NCBI GenBank assembly: GCA_029582265.1
Contig: CM055830.1
Coordinates: 31,785,172-31,849,171, forward strand
Length of the DNA: 64,000 nucleotides
DNA from: Zoroaster sp. YZ-2022
Taxonomy: Eukaryota > Echinodermata > Asteroidea > Forcipulatida > Zoroasteridae
Direction of reading: 5' to 3'
The notes beneath the pieces were generated by a model. It was not told the DNA's origin. It did not search any database and worked only from the letters and a program-made list of their open reading frames with translations. The position numbers were made by a program, and so were the translations under genes. Shown here piece by piece: positions 23,901 through 30,300 of the stretch. How positions within the stretch are numbered: position 1 is the stretch's first letter; each line of letters begins with the position of its first letter.

Positions 23901-26900
23901 GCCCTCACAGGTACCCATTTACCCCTGGGTGGAGAGAAGCAATTATGGTAAAGTGTCTTGCTCAAGGACACAAGCACCCCGGTCGCGGCTGGGATTCGAA
24001 CCCACATTCTGATGACTCAGCCATCAGAACACAAATCCGATGCACTAAACCGCTCGACCATGGCACTCCAACATAGAAAAGAAAAATCTAACAATTTTGG
24101 GTGCAATTGGACATCGTTTCACAGAAAAAAAAATTTAATTAAAATGCCGACACGCGGGTCTGAAGCAAAAATATTTGCTTAGCATAATTCTCTGCTTAGC
24201 AGCTCTATGAAATTGGCACCTTGTACCCAGTCGACTGATCAAGTCTGAAGGTTTCAGATGCAACATAGCACGTGGGAAATGAACAAAATATAAAGTTTCC
24301 AGTATTTGATAACATATTAGATGGTTAAATATTGCAGTTAGCATCAGAATTCAAAAAATTAAAAGTGAAACCTTCAGAAGAGACATAGCACATGGCCAAA
24401 GTACATAGTAAGTTTTCAGGATTTGATAAGATGTTAGTGGGTTAAAAACGCCTCAGAATAGAAAAAAAATTACACAATTAATTCTTGAAATCTTATTTCA
24501 AAACAAGTTTTGCCCATCCTCTCACACAATGGAACGTCTGTCCCTAGGCCTCTCTGTCATTGATTGGTAAAATTAAGGCCGTGCTTTTTCAGTTATTTCG
24601 GGAATCGGATACCCGAAATTGTAAATCTTTGGATAACCCAGGTATTTGTAAACAATTTTGTTTTTTGAATGTATAAAATAACGAATATGAACACAAGATT
24701 CTCTTGTTTCATTAGAGTCACAAGAAATGTGGACCGACTGTAATAGATCTATATTAACCCTAACTCCCTAAGCATTGTTACTGAACAATAAAAATCCTTC
24801 AAAATCCTCCAACTGCCTTTGTTGTCTAGGGAGTTAGGGTTAAAAACGACTCGTAGCATCCCCATTCTCCACGGAGACTTCTGTATGTGTAGCTTAAATG
24901 TTCAGTCGAAATTTGAAAAAGTCGTTTACGGGTAATTGGAACCGAAAAATGGAACCGGGTAATAACAGTTTCGGTCAGGTATCCAGGTTCCCGGATACCT
25001 TGCACAGCCTTAGGGAGGAAGGCCAAAGTCATGGTACAGCCAAGCCTTTGAGAAGCCTGGCCAGGCCTAGGCTACCTGGCCTCCTAATTGTCTTTTGTGA
25101 GTCCTAATCCTGTAACAATACAGTACCTGCCAATCAATATAACCTGGGCTTCTGGAGGGCTTAGCCCAGGCAAGCAGAGCTCATAGGCCAGTAGGCAGAG
25201 GAAAAGCCTGGGCCTGGGCCTGGCGGGGCTTCTCAAAGGCTTGGCTGTACCATGACTTTGGCCCTTGTCCCTTAGGTAAAATGCTTACCTGTCCAGTATG
25301 TTGGTGACAGCTGGTGACCACTTGACCGTCTTGAAGCCATTCATGTCGGCCTGCCATTCTTGACCACCGAGCATCTTAAAACGCTGTGGAGTGAGAGTCT
25401 GGTCGGTCAGTAGGGACTGCACTGTATCTGTAAAAAAAGTTCAATGTTATTGCTTATAAAAGGCTCTTTCACCCTCCATAACGGCACTGATGTACAGTGA
25501 GGTGGAAGATACAGGTAAACAGTGTATGCTGCAGTCACTGTACATTTCAAAGGTCTTGGTCCTGGGTCAAATCTAAGATCTAATTCAACCCAATATCTTT
25601 GAGATACAGTAACTGCAGCTAGTACAGTCTATACCTCATTAGTCAATCTGTGCTGTTTATAATTAACCCTAACCCCCTAACTGATCTAATTCTTAGGTTG
25701 ATCAAAAGCCTTGGGCTTATTTGACCCGCCTAATCAGTGTCATTCAATAAGTAAGAGGGTAAATTGGCAGTATACGACTTCTATTTTTTAACTCTAACCC
25801 ACTAGGTATTCTGGCTAGGAACCTTCCTGAGTCCTCCAAAAATCCATCAGTGCACTTTTGGAAACATGCCCTGATCTTCAAAATGCACCATGCATTTTCG
25901 TTGATCTTTCACATTCAGCACTTATGGCCTGTACTTCTTGCCAGGTAGTAATTTTGTCGCATTTGAAGAGGTGAAAGTACCAGTTTCCATCAGTGCTGAA
26001 TTTTTCCCAAAAAAGTGCCCCTTGCAGGATTTTGCAGAATTTGAGGTGGTTATGGGTTAATTGACAGGCTGGAGCAGTCTGTTACACTTACGGTTATTTT
26101 TGCTGTTATCCTTTAATTTCTTCATGGTGATGCCAACATCAAACTCCAAGATATCCGGACTGGGTTTAATGAAAAACTTCTCAAATACAAAAGAGCTATT
26201 CTGTTCTGAAGGATCACACCGCAGCGACTATTGAAACAAAGAAAACAACTTGATTCATTTTAATGATCAAGTACAAATATAAATCTTTAATAAACAATAA
26301 ATGTTAAGGTACAACATTAGTAAAATCACAAAATTGCTTTGCAAAACAGGATAAAGTTTTGAATTACCAATGTAACATTAACTATTAACTGTTAACTTAC
26401 TTTAACAAATAGGAATTTTTTAAATCAAATATAAGTTGAGAGTTGGGATATGGTTGGGAGCTGGGCCGTAGTGAGCAGGGGGGGGGGGGTGACTTATTGG
26501 GGGTGTGACACCCCCAATAATTTTTCTCAGTCAGCATTTTAGAGCCTCATCAGTCGGCAAATGATGCATCAAAGGTACTAGAAATAGTAGAAGGGTTGGT
26601 CCAGAATAAATTTGCAGTCGGCTACAAATGTGTCGTGCTCATTTTATTTTAGTTACTCACGAAAAGAGCTATGCCCCTGGTTGGGAGCACGCCCCCCCCC
26701 CCTCCAGGTGCCACATAAGGACCTGAAAAATAAGTGCTTCAAGTGAAAATCTTGGTTTCTCCCAAGACAGTTCCCCACTGCACTGAACCAACAATACAAG
26801 TTTTACAACATACGCGACTGGTCATTATTTTACAAACGTATATCAAGAACTATTTGACGTGGCTTCCGAACCGAAACAACCTGAACTAAATAAATCTATA

Positions 26901-27039
26901 CATGACTTACAAAAATATTAACACATTTCTCAGTCGCAATAGCGAGTTGATTGTCCTCAGACCACGAAATAGAATCATTACTGGTGGGCTCATACACCAA
27001 CTTCATGGGCGCTGCCATCTTTCTTTTGGACTGAACCAT
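5969..27039 (-). CDS. GTF3C4: GTF3C4, TFIIIC 90-kDa subunit
   Basis: Minus-strand exons that chain in phase: 27039-26911, 26227-26092, 25427-25289, 23397-23319, 21968-21815, 21322-21136, 20843-20737, 20055-19889, 18969-18840 and 17687-17604; then a gap; then 12441-12182, 9866-9752, 9130-8944, 8289-8252 and 6039-5969 (TAG). Conserved blocks against human GTF3C4: SISWSEDNQLAIAT; LLACLTLDHRLTI; AAVTMEWSSV; SGHVVIWKAKIPL; a WD-type strand SLAVGDLEGRISIW; a C-terminal CPFCEAVF. Family knowledge: it is a subunit of TFIIIC, which recruits TFIIIB to tRNA genes, with an N-terminal beta-propeller and a C-terminal zinc-binding region; HAT activity has been reported. One exon of about 85 residues between 17.6 and 12.4 kb is not identified. 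The donor at 8944 is weak, and about 35 residues of the Zn region are missing. The start may be the ATG at 27039 or the one at 27018. Confidence 0.9.
6527..6930. mobile_element. TIR element ending TATACTACTC
   Basis: The left end TATACTACTCAAAACAA ... ACACCGG matches the right end CCGGTGTTGTTTCGAGTAGTATA in inverse. It is about 400 bp. An inner segment (about 6750-6860, GAGGCTGGTTATTAACCTG, then TTTTGGTGCGAGGGGCTGG) recurs inverted at about 47160-47275. Confidence 0.6.
7119..7387. mobile_element. TTAACCCTAACC-ended MITE, long form
   Basis: It begins TTAACCCTAACCACCCC and ends CTACGGGGTTAGGTTTAA. The interior holds TTTCAAATGGGACAAAATTA and a GGATTCAGGAAGGTTCCTA block. Relatives: 25788-26060, 39442-39675 and 44160-44399. 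Its right TTAA is shared with the next element. Confidence 0.8.
7384..7588. mobile_element. TTAAAGGGACA MITE, copy 1
   Basis: The TIR is TTAAAGGAACAATATCGTCA on the left, with the matching inverse at the right (GATGATACTGTCCCTTTTA). The interior carries two inverted blocks, AGGGCATGGAATCG and CGATTCCATGCCCT. It is one of eight copies in this window. It abuts the preceding element at a shared TTAA. Confidence 0.85.
7650..8131. mobile_element. TIR element (GGCCAAAGTCATGGTACAGC) with a nested tRNA-like SINE
   Basis: The ends GGAGAGCCAAAGTCATGGTA and TACCATGACTTTGGCCCTCC are inverted copies. About 7840-8030 is an inserted tRNA-like SINE (a minus-strand B-box reads as GGATTCGAACC on the plus strand). 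Other copies: 18503-18812 and 25011-25275. Confidence 0.75.
8252..8289 (-). CDS. GTF3C4: GTF3C4 38-bp penultimate microexon
   Basis: After a CACCAG acceptor, 38 nt encode SSDVCCNNHRW, followed by a GTAAGA donor. Human GTF3C4 has VCSNGHIW at this point. The phase (2 in, 1 out) fits both neighbouring exons. The plus strand of the same segment also looks splice-flanked (TTACAG ... GTGAGT), which I take as coincidence. The identification rests on a short match, so it is moderate. Confidence 0.5.
8434..8798 (+). mobile_element. tRNA-derived SINE, family A, copy 1
   Basis: The 5' part resembles a Leu/Ser-type tRNA: A-box-like TGGTCGAGCGGTTTAGTGC and B-box-like GGGTTCGAATCCC. Next comes a conserved core (TCCTTGAGCAAGACACTTTA) resembling the central domains of Deu/V-type SINEs, then a 3' tail GTGCTATATAAGTCCACATT with (ATT)n. 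It is full length, about 365 bp, and lies in a GTF3C4 intron. Confidence 0.8.
9340..9698 (+). mobile_element. AGGCC-TIR MITE, copy a (5' end lost)
   Basis: The body contains GCAGCCAAAATTGCTGGATC and ATTTGGTCCCTGCGTATACA, shared by all family members. The terminal AGGCCAAAAAAAGTCTCC is missing on the left and degraded on the right. It lies in a GTF3C4 intron. Confidence 0.75.
9957..11217 (+). repeat. 63-bp minisatellite, about 20 units
   Basis: The unit contains GTGCCACTCGTGTACTAACC and TAGTCCACGGCACAGTACC. Because 63 is a multiple of three and the unit lacks stops, one frame stays open for 434 codons and reads [20 protein letters not shown] repeatedly. Higher-order similarity is visible: GTGCCGCTCG variants cluster at 10860-11150. 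I treat it as a non-coding array. Confidence 0.95.
9957..11587. mobile_element. TIR element containing an expanded minisatellite
   Basis: It starts CAGAAGTCTATTACCTACAT and ends with the inverse ATGTAGGTAATAGACTTCTG. Between them are the 63-bp array (9957-11217) and a unique tail (about 11218-11560) that is also found, diverged, at 38950-39320 and 18300-18470. The copy at 38806-39350 has the same ends with only two to three units. It lies in a GTF3C4 intron. Confidence 0.8.
11700..12165. repeat. Degenerate direct repeats, CATAATCCGATAACCAGTTC type
   Basis: Roughly 60-75-bp units repeat six or seven times with CATAAT-CAATAACCAGTT-CATCAA cores. They lie immediately downstream (in transcript sense) of the GTF3C4 exon at 12182-12441. 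Confidence 0.7.
12640..12780. mobile_element. CTGCTTAGCA-type TIR fragment
   Basis: It contains GCTGGTAACCTTCTTTTGCTAAGC and TATGAAATTGGCCTCTGG fragments of the family that also occurs at 24168-24230, 40785-40875 and 41105-41312 (ends: CCAATTTCATAGAGCTGCTTAG and its inverse). Confidence 0.55.
12836..13190 (-). other. Unidentified open stretch in the GTF3C4 exon gap
   Basis: After an ATAG acceptor near 13190 the minus strand stays open for about 115 codons to a TAG at 12834. It contains KLLDPNSKFIRRNGLAF, which resembles the human KLSD ... VRTHGIAV segment only at the level of a few residues. The phase does not fit the preceding exon (17604). It could be a diverged or rearranged GTF3C4 exon, or chance. 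Confidence 0.2.
13307..13550. mobile_element. Foldback element, near-perfect 100-bp arms
   Basis: Arms run from TGAGAC ... ACAAAACCAGGACAAAG to CTTTGTCCTGGTTTTG ... GTCTCA. The central palindrome is CCACTGGGGATATGGGACTA and its inverse. A shorter relative lies at 37868-38013. Confidence 0.85.
13730..13890 (+). mobile_element. tRNA-like SINE, family B, fragment
   Basis: GGGTTTGAATCCCACCCGAG (B-box-like) is followed by the family B tail ACTCGGAAAGCACTGAGTAT. The 5' tRNA-like half is missing. Confidence 0.65.
13940..15990 (-). pseudogene. Internally deleted non-LTR retrotransposon (LINE)
   Basis: On the minus strand, 15701-15480 encodes an endonuclease (EEP-type) fragment with VIIGGDFNATIGNDF. 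About 14695-14545 encodes a pre-catalytic reverse transcriptase segment (IGEIIKKLKNKKC). 14541-14400 encodes the RT tail (LLYSVQAWSLNESQMKRIET, then VWNGYLRRMIRGGF). The catalytic RT core between KKLKNKKC and the tail is deleted, frames shift, and stops are present, so it cannot be autonomous. An (AATA)n tract lies at 16093-16119. It is inserted in the GTF3C4 intron that also lacks the expected exon. Confidence 0.8.
16405..16580. mobile_element. Inverted pair of family B tRNA-like SINE fragments
   Basis: A minus-oriented copy (CTCCTGCTTACCAGTGCAGA) runs into a plus-oriented copy (CTAGTAAGCAGGAGG, GGGTTCAATTCC). Together they make a hairpin-capable structure. A similar pair is at 34628-34965. 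Confidence 0.65.
16908..17156. mobile_element. TIR element ending GAGCATGAAAA
   Basis: The left GAGCATGAAAAAAAACTTAT CAAATC and the right GATTTG ATAAGTTTCTTTTCATGCTC are inverted. It is about 249 bp, with no coding content. Confidence 0.75.
17159..17553 (+). mobile_element. AGGCC-TIR MITE, copy b
   Basis: The right end reads GACCAGAAACCGGAGACTTT ... TTGGCCT. The left end is a degraded inverse (AGGCCCCCAAAAAATC). It ends about 50 bp downstream, in transcript sense, of the GTF3C4 exon at 17604-17687. Confidence 0.85.
18301..18488. mobile_element. 3' half of the minisatellite-bearing TIR element
   Basis: GGTTCGCCCACATCTAGTTT to the terminal CTTCATGTAGGTAATAGACT TCTG, matching the tail of the 9957-11587 and 38806-39350 copies. 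No 63-bp array is present. Confidence 0.7.
18503..18812. mobile_element. GGCCAAAGTCATGG-TIR element, intact copy
   Basis: The ends GGAGGGCCAAAGTCATGGTA and TACCATGAATATGGCCTTCC are inverted. Subterminal CAAGCCTTTGAGAAGCCCAG is also mirrored. It is about 310 bp and adjoins the GTF3C4 exon at 18840-18969. Confidence 0.8.
19010..19592 (+). repeat. 76-bp tandem array, about 7.5 units
   Basis: Same unit as at 4395-4625 (CTTCTATGAGTATGCTTACT). One unit has lost the CTCTTT segment. It lies in a GTF3C4 intron. Confidence 0.9.
20311..20542. mobile_element. Foldback element with about 105-bp arms
   Basis: GTAGTAATATTAAGGAACTA on the left is mirrored by TAGTTCCTTAATATTACTAC on the right. The inner arms (AACCACGAAGTGAGCC and GGCTCACTTCGTGGTT) pair as well. 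The short loop is around ACCATGGTGGCAGCGG. Confidence 0.85.
20953..21065 (-). mobile_element. Family A SINE 3' fragment
   Basis: (ATA)n followed by TTATAAAGCGCACATATCC and TTACCCCTGCTCATCAGGTG, the inverse of the family A tail. A 5' fragment in the same orientation lies at 21380-21518 on the other side of the GTF3C4 exon 21136-21322. Confidence 0.7.
21380..21518 (-). mobile_element. Family A SINE 5' fragment
   Basis: Inverse of the core and tRNA-like part: CCTGGGTGGAGAGAAGCAAG, TTCTTGCTCAAGGATGCAAG, AACCACTCGGTCATGGCACT. It is either the partner of 20953-21065 or an independent truncated copy. Confidence 0.65.
21525..21785 (+). repeat. Degenerate 20-24-bp minisatellite
   Basis: About 11 diverged units built on CCCATGTTGAGCCTACAGGG. 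It lies just downstream (in transcript sense) of GTF3C4 exon 21815-21968. Confidence 0.8.
22082..22395. mobile_element. TTAACCCTCC MITE, copy 2
   Basis: TTAACCCTCCTACTATAGCT on the left and TAGTAGTAGGAGGATTAA on the right. The interior is inverted relative to 2821-3139. It lies in a GTF3C4 intron. Confidence 0.85.
22443..23250. mobile_element. hAT-like TIR element (TAAGGCTGTGC type), copy A
   Basis: The left end CGGCTGTGCATTTTTGGTTA, with subterminal GAACCGGATACCCG, is mirrored by GGATACCCAGCACAGCCTTA. The interior holds a segment (22515-22700) that recurs inverted at 35200-35380, an open stretch of 106 codons without recognisable domains, and the 18-bp minisatellite. TIR form resembles hAT elements; the superfamily is inference. 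Confidence 0.7.
22985..23245 (+). repeat. 18-bp minisatellite of GGTACCC/GGATACCC
   Basis: Alternating GGTACCCCCGGATACCCG-like units, about 14 copies. Many units contain the palindrome GGGTACCC. The minus strand gives a spurious collagen-like (GYPGI/GYLGI) reading. It appears to be an expansion of the subterminal motif of the enclosing element. Confidence 0.9.
23522..23682 (-). mobile_element. AGGCC-TIR MITE, copy c (truncated)
   Basis: AGGCCAAAAAAAGTCTCCGG TTTCTGGTC opens the element. The body runs only to ACAAAGTATGG, so the distal half is absent. It directly precedes a family A SINE. Confidence 0.8.
23694..24068 (-). mobile_element. tRNA-derived SINE, family A, copy 2
   Basis: (ATA)n, then TTATATAGCGCACGTATCCACC, the core TCTTGCTCAAGGACACAAG, and the tRNA-like GGGATTCGAACCC with ACCGCTCGACCATGGCAC, all in reverse orientation. 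Full length, in a GTF3C4 intron. Confidence 0.85.
24577..25010. mobile_element. hAT-like TIR element, copy B with nested MITE
   Basis: GGCCGTGCTTTTTCAGTTAT ... GGATACCCGAAATTG on the left; TATCCAGGTTCCCGGATACC TTGCACAGCCTTA on the right. The 24754-24842 MITE is inserted inside. It lacks the 18-bp array of copy A. Confidence 0.75.
24754..24842. mobile_element. TTAACCCTAAC MITE, short form, copy 2
   Basis: Near-identical to 2501-2590 (TTAACCCTAACTCCCTAAGC ... GGGAGTTAGGGTTAA). It is nested in the hAT-like element. Confidence 0.85.
25011..25275. mobile_element. GGCCAAAGTCATGG-TIR element, copy 3
   Basis: GGAAGGCCAAAGTCATGGTA at the left and TACCATGACTTTGGCCC at the right. It abuts the right end of the preceding hAT-like element (ACAGCCTTAGGGAGGAAGG) and ends 14 bp from the GTF3C4 exon 25289-25427. 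Confidence 0.8.
25788..26060. mobile_element. TTAACCCTAAC MITE, long form, copy 2
   Basis: TTAACTCTAACCCACTAGGT ... GAGGTGGTTATGGGTTAA. The inside is the inverse of 7119-7387. It ends 32 bp before GTF3C4 exon 26092-26227. Confidence 0.8.
26455..26705. mobile_element. G/C-run-flanked MITE (CAGTCGGCAAATGA type)
   Basis: AGCAGGGGGGGGGG and CACGCCCCCCCCCC flank CAGTCGGCAAATGATGCATC and GGGTTGGTCCAGAATAAATT. A relative lies at 34456-34605. It lies in GTF3C4 intron 1. Confidence 0.6.
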
Positions 27040-27320
27040 AGAGTTGGAAGGTAAATGAAAGTTGTGGGTTGCGCCCAATTTGTAACAATATAATTTATCT
27101 AACATTCGAAACTGTCATTCAAATACATATTAAGCAGATTGTTGCAAAATTGTGAACACGGGGAACTTTTTCTAGGCAAAACTGTCAAATTCTGATTGTT
27201 TCAATAAAACTGTCCACCCCTATTTCAATAATGGTTTCATCACACGTGGGAAATTTGGTTTAGAAATAATCCAATTGGAAACAACAATGTGCAACGATTT
27301 CAGATTTGACGTCCAGCAAG
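27040..27320. promoter_or_regulatory. Bidirectional GTF3C4/METTL18 promoter interval
   Basis: The minus-strand GTF3C4 start (27039) and the plus-strand METTL18 start (27321) are 281 bp apart, head to head. AAGATGGC, the YY1 core, overlaps the METTL18 ATG (27318-27325) and the second in-frame GTF3C4 ATG (inverse at 27014-27021). A CRE-half-like TGACGTCC lies at 27307-27314. No TATA box at a canonical distance was recognised. The promoter role is inferred from gene arrangement. Confidence 0.7.
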
Positions 27321-30300
27321 ATGGCTTTTCAATTTAATTTCGATATTGGGGATGATGATGAACATTCCAGTGAAACAGCTGCTTTAAGTTCAATTACTGG
27401 TGAGTTTTGTTGATGGAGCGGTTGTTTGGAAAGGACTGCATGTCATGATGTGGTTTTACTTTAAGTTTTACTAGCAGACGACAAAAATGGTCAACATCAT
27501 CTCACACAGGATGTGCACACATTGCTCAACATCTCCAGATCCAGAAGTAATTGTTTCCAAGCATCACTTTTCCTTTCGGCTCTCCTTCCTCTATCATATT
27601 TTGACACGTTTGAAGATAAATTGGTGGGCCTACAGGACAGAATGTTGAACCCAAACACACCATTTTTGCACTATGTCTAACAAACGTTAAGCATGTGTTT
27701 TAACTTTTTTAGCAGACAACAAAATGGCCAACATCTCACTGGATGTGCATGTACATTCATTGCTCAAAATCTCCCAAAATATCATTTCCAATCCTCACTT
27801 GACTGACTCTCCTCTTCTTAAGTGTGTCCTCTATCATCTTTTAAAGGAAAATCTGTGATATTTGTCATATTTGGATAGAAAAGTGGCGGTTGTATTGGTG
27901 ATACTGATAGTGAGAAAAGTTAAATAATTGTTTGTTGTGCAGGGAAATCCTATAGTGGGGCGTAATGGCAATGGGCGTTATGGCGATGGGGCGTTATGAT
28001 GATGGGGCATTATGGCGATGGGGCGTTATGGCGATGGGCGTCATGGCAATGGGGCATAATGACTGGATACCAATTCAACATAACAGTTTATGTTTTCTCT
28101 AAGAATAAATTAAAGCACTTTATTTGTTAATTTAATAATCTGGTAATTTCTTCCCAATTATTACAAGGTGATTTTATTCTTTAATTTTAGGAGAAAACAT
28201 TCCTCAAACAGAATGCAATAGCACAGATACATTAAAAGATGCCAAGGAGTTCTATGCACCCACCAATTTGTCTGCTTATGAGGTAAGGATTTAAAATTAA
28301 AACCTTAAGGCCAAAAAAAACACCCTCCAATTTCTGATCTCCGCACACGTCACCTCAGATCCGCACTTTGGCAAATTTTATTTATTATTCTTTGCTATGA
28401 AACGTTGTCCAATTGCAGCTAAAATTGCTAGACCGATTGGAATTCTGCCGCGCTGTGTTTGAAATGACTTTTTCACACAAGGGGACTTTTTTTGAGATTG
28501 TACCAAATTAACAGAAAAGGTTCAGAAAAATAACAGTAAGTTCCGTTTGTTATTTCGAACATTAGTCCTGTACAGTGGACGTCCTCAATGTTGGCGATCT
28601 AGAGTTATGCTTCTTAAATCCAGAAGACGTCGAGAGTCAGCTGAACATCTTTCTCAGTGAGGGCGTTAAGAGTGCCAACCAAGATGACAGTGACGTTTCC
28701 AAGGCAATAGAGAGTCACTCTGATCTCATACCTAACGTCTACGAAGGTGAGGGACCATCCAAAACTAAGTGTTGAACATTTCACTAGTAGAAGGGAATGT
28801 CTCAACAATTTGGATTGTTTGTGTTCCATTTGGGATGTTTCCATCAGGAATGCGTTGAATATCCAGAGTGTAAATTATAGTTTCACAGGATTTATATACA
28901 TTTTGGTAGTATTAGCCAATAATGTGCTAAACCACTCACTCAGCCAGTGGCATAACCTGAATTTTCAGAGTGGGGTGACAAACATTTTTTGGGGGGGGGG
29001 GAGGAAGGAATTTACCGACACAAATCTCAAATGAATAATACAGATTGAATTCCCGACATTCAGAAGTTCAGAAATACCAACAAGTTTGTAAATTTACTGA
29101 CCGACGTTATTTTTCCAACAAGTCGGGGGGACAGCCACCCCCCCTTCCCCCTTTGGTCACGCCACTGCACTCACCATTAACAATTGTATTTTCCCACTCA
29201 CAATATTTTCTTTCACACCAGGTGGTCTAAAAGTTTGGGAGTGTTCTGTAGATCTTGTTCACTACCTCCAAGAAGCAGACATACCTCTTAAGAACAATCG
29301 AGTGTTGGAGCTTGGGTGTGGTGCTGGACTGCCTGGTATTTATGCCGTCAAGAAGGGGGCAGCTGCTGTGCATTTTCAGGATTACGTGAGTAGGACGTAA
29401 ATTTTAATTTTCAGTACCTGATCTAAGAAACAGTAATAATTAATTAATAAATATTTAATCTAATTCTTAGGCAAAAAAAGTCTCCGGTTTGTGGTCTCCG
29501 CGTGCTTTGCCTCAGACCTGCGCGTCGGCATTTTTAATTTCCTTTTTTTATTTCTATGAAACGATGTCCAATTGCAGCCAAAATTGCTGGATCGATTGAA
29601 ATTCTGCCATGCTGTGCTTTAAACGACTTTTTCACATAGGGGTATGAACGTTTGCGCGATTCATGAGGCCTCTCTTAGCCACCATACTTTGTACATGGGA
29701 AATTTGGTCCCCGCGTATACAATGTATCATGTATTTCCCTGTTGGCAAAAAAAAAAATGGCCAAAAAAAAAAGCACGTCACCACATCGATTTTGAAGCCG
29801 ACCGATGACCAGAAACCGGAGAACTTTTTTTGGGCCTTATATATGCCTAGTACATTCCACATAATGTCTCAATGCACTTTACATATTTCCCCTGGTCATT
29901 AGGCCATAATCATTACTATAATCTTTCTCAGTTCCCTGGGGAGTATACAGCCCTGAGCTACCGTAGTGCATCAGAAGCTTTTTCAACGACAATATCAACC
30001 TCTACCCTCACAGGTACCCATTTATACTCCTGGGTGAAGAGGAGCAAAGTACAGTCTAGACTGGTCCCCTGTCTCTATCCTATCAAGGATAGAGACAGAA
30101 TCCATTCAAGGGATTTCATTGGATACGTTGTGCGGAAGATCGTCACGCTTCGACTTTGAGGCTCACGTGCTAGCTACCAACCAAGGTCAAAGTTGAAAAA
30201 AACCATGGCGGCCGTGCATGTGTGGCCGGTATCTGGTGTAATTCACGAGCCTCAAAGCATGACGTCAGATCTTCAGGTTATGTTACAGTCAAGTGTCTTA

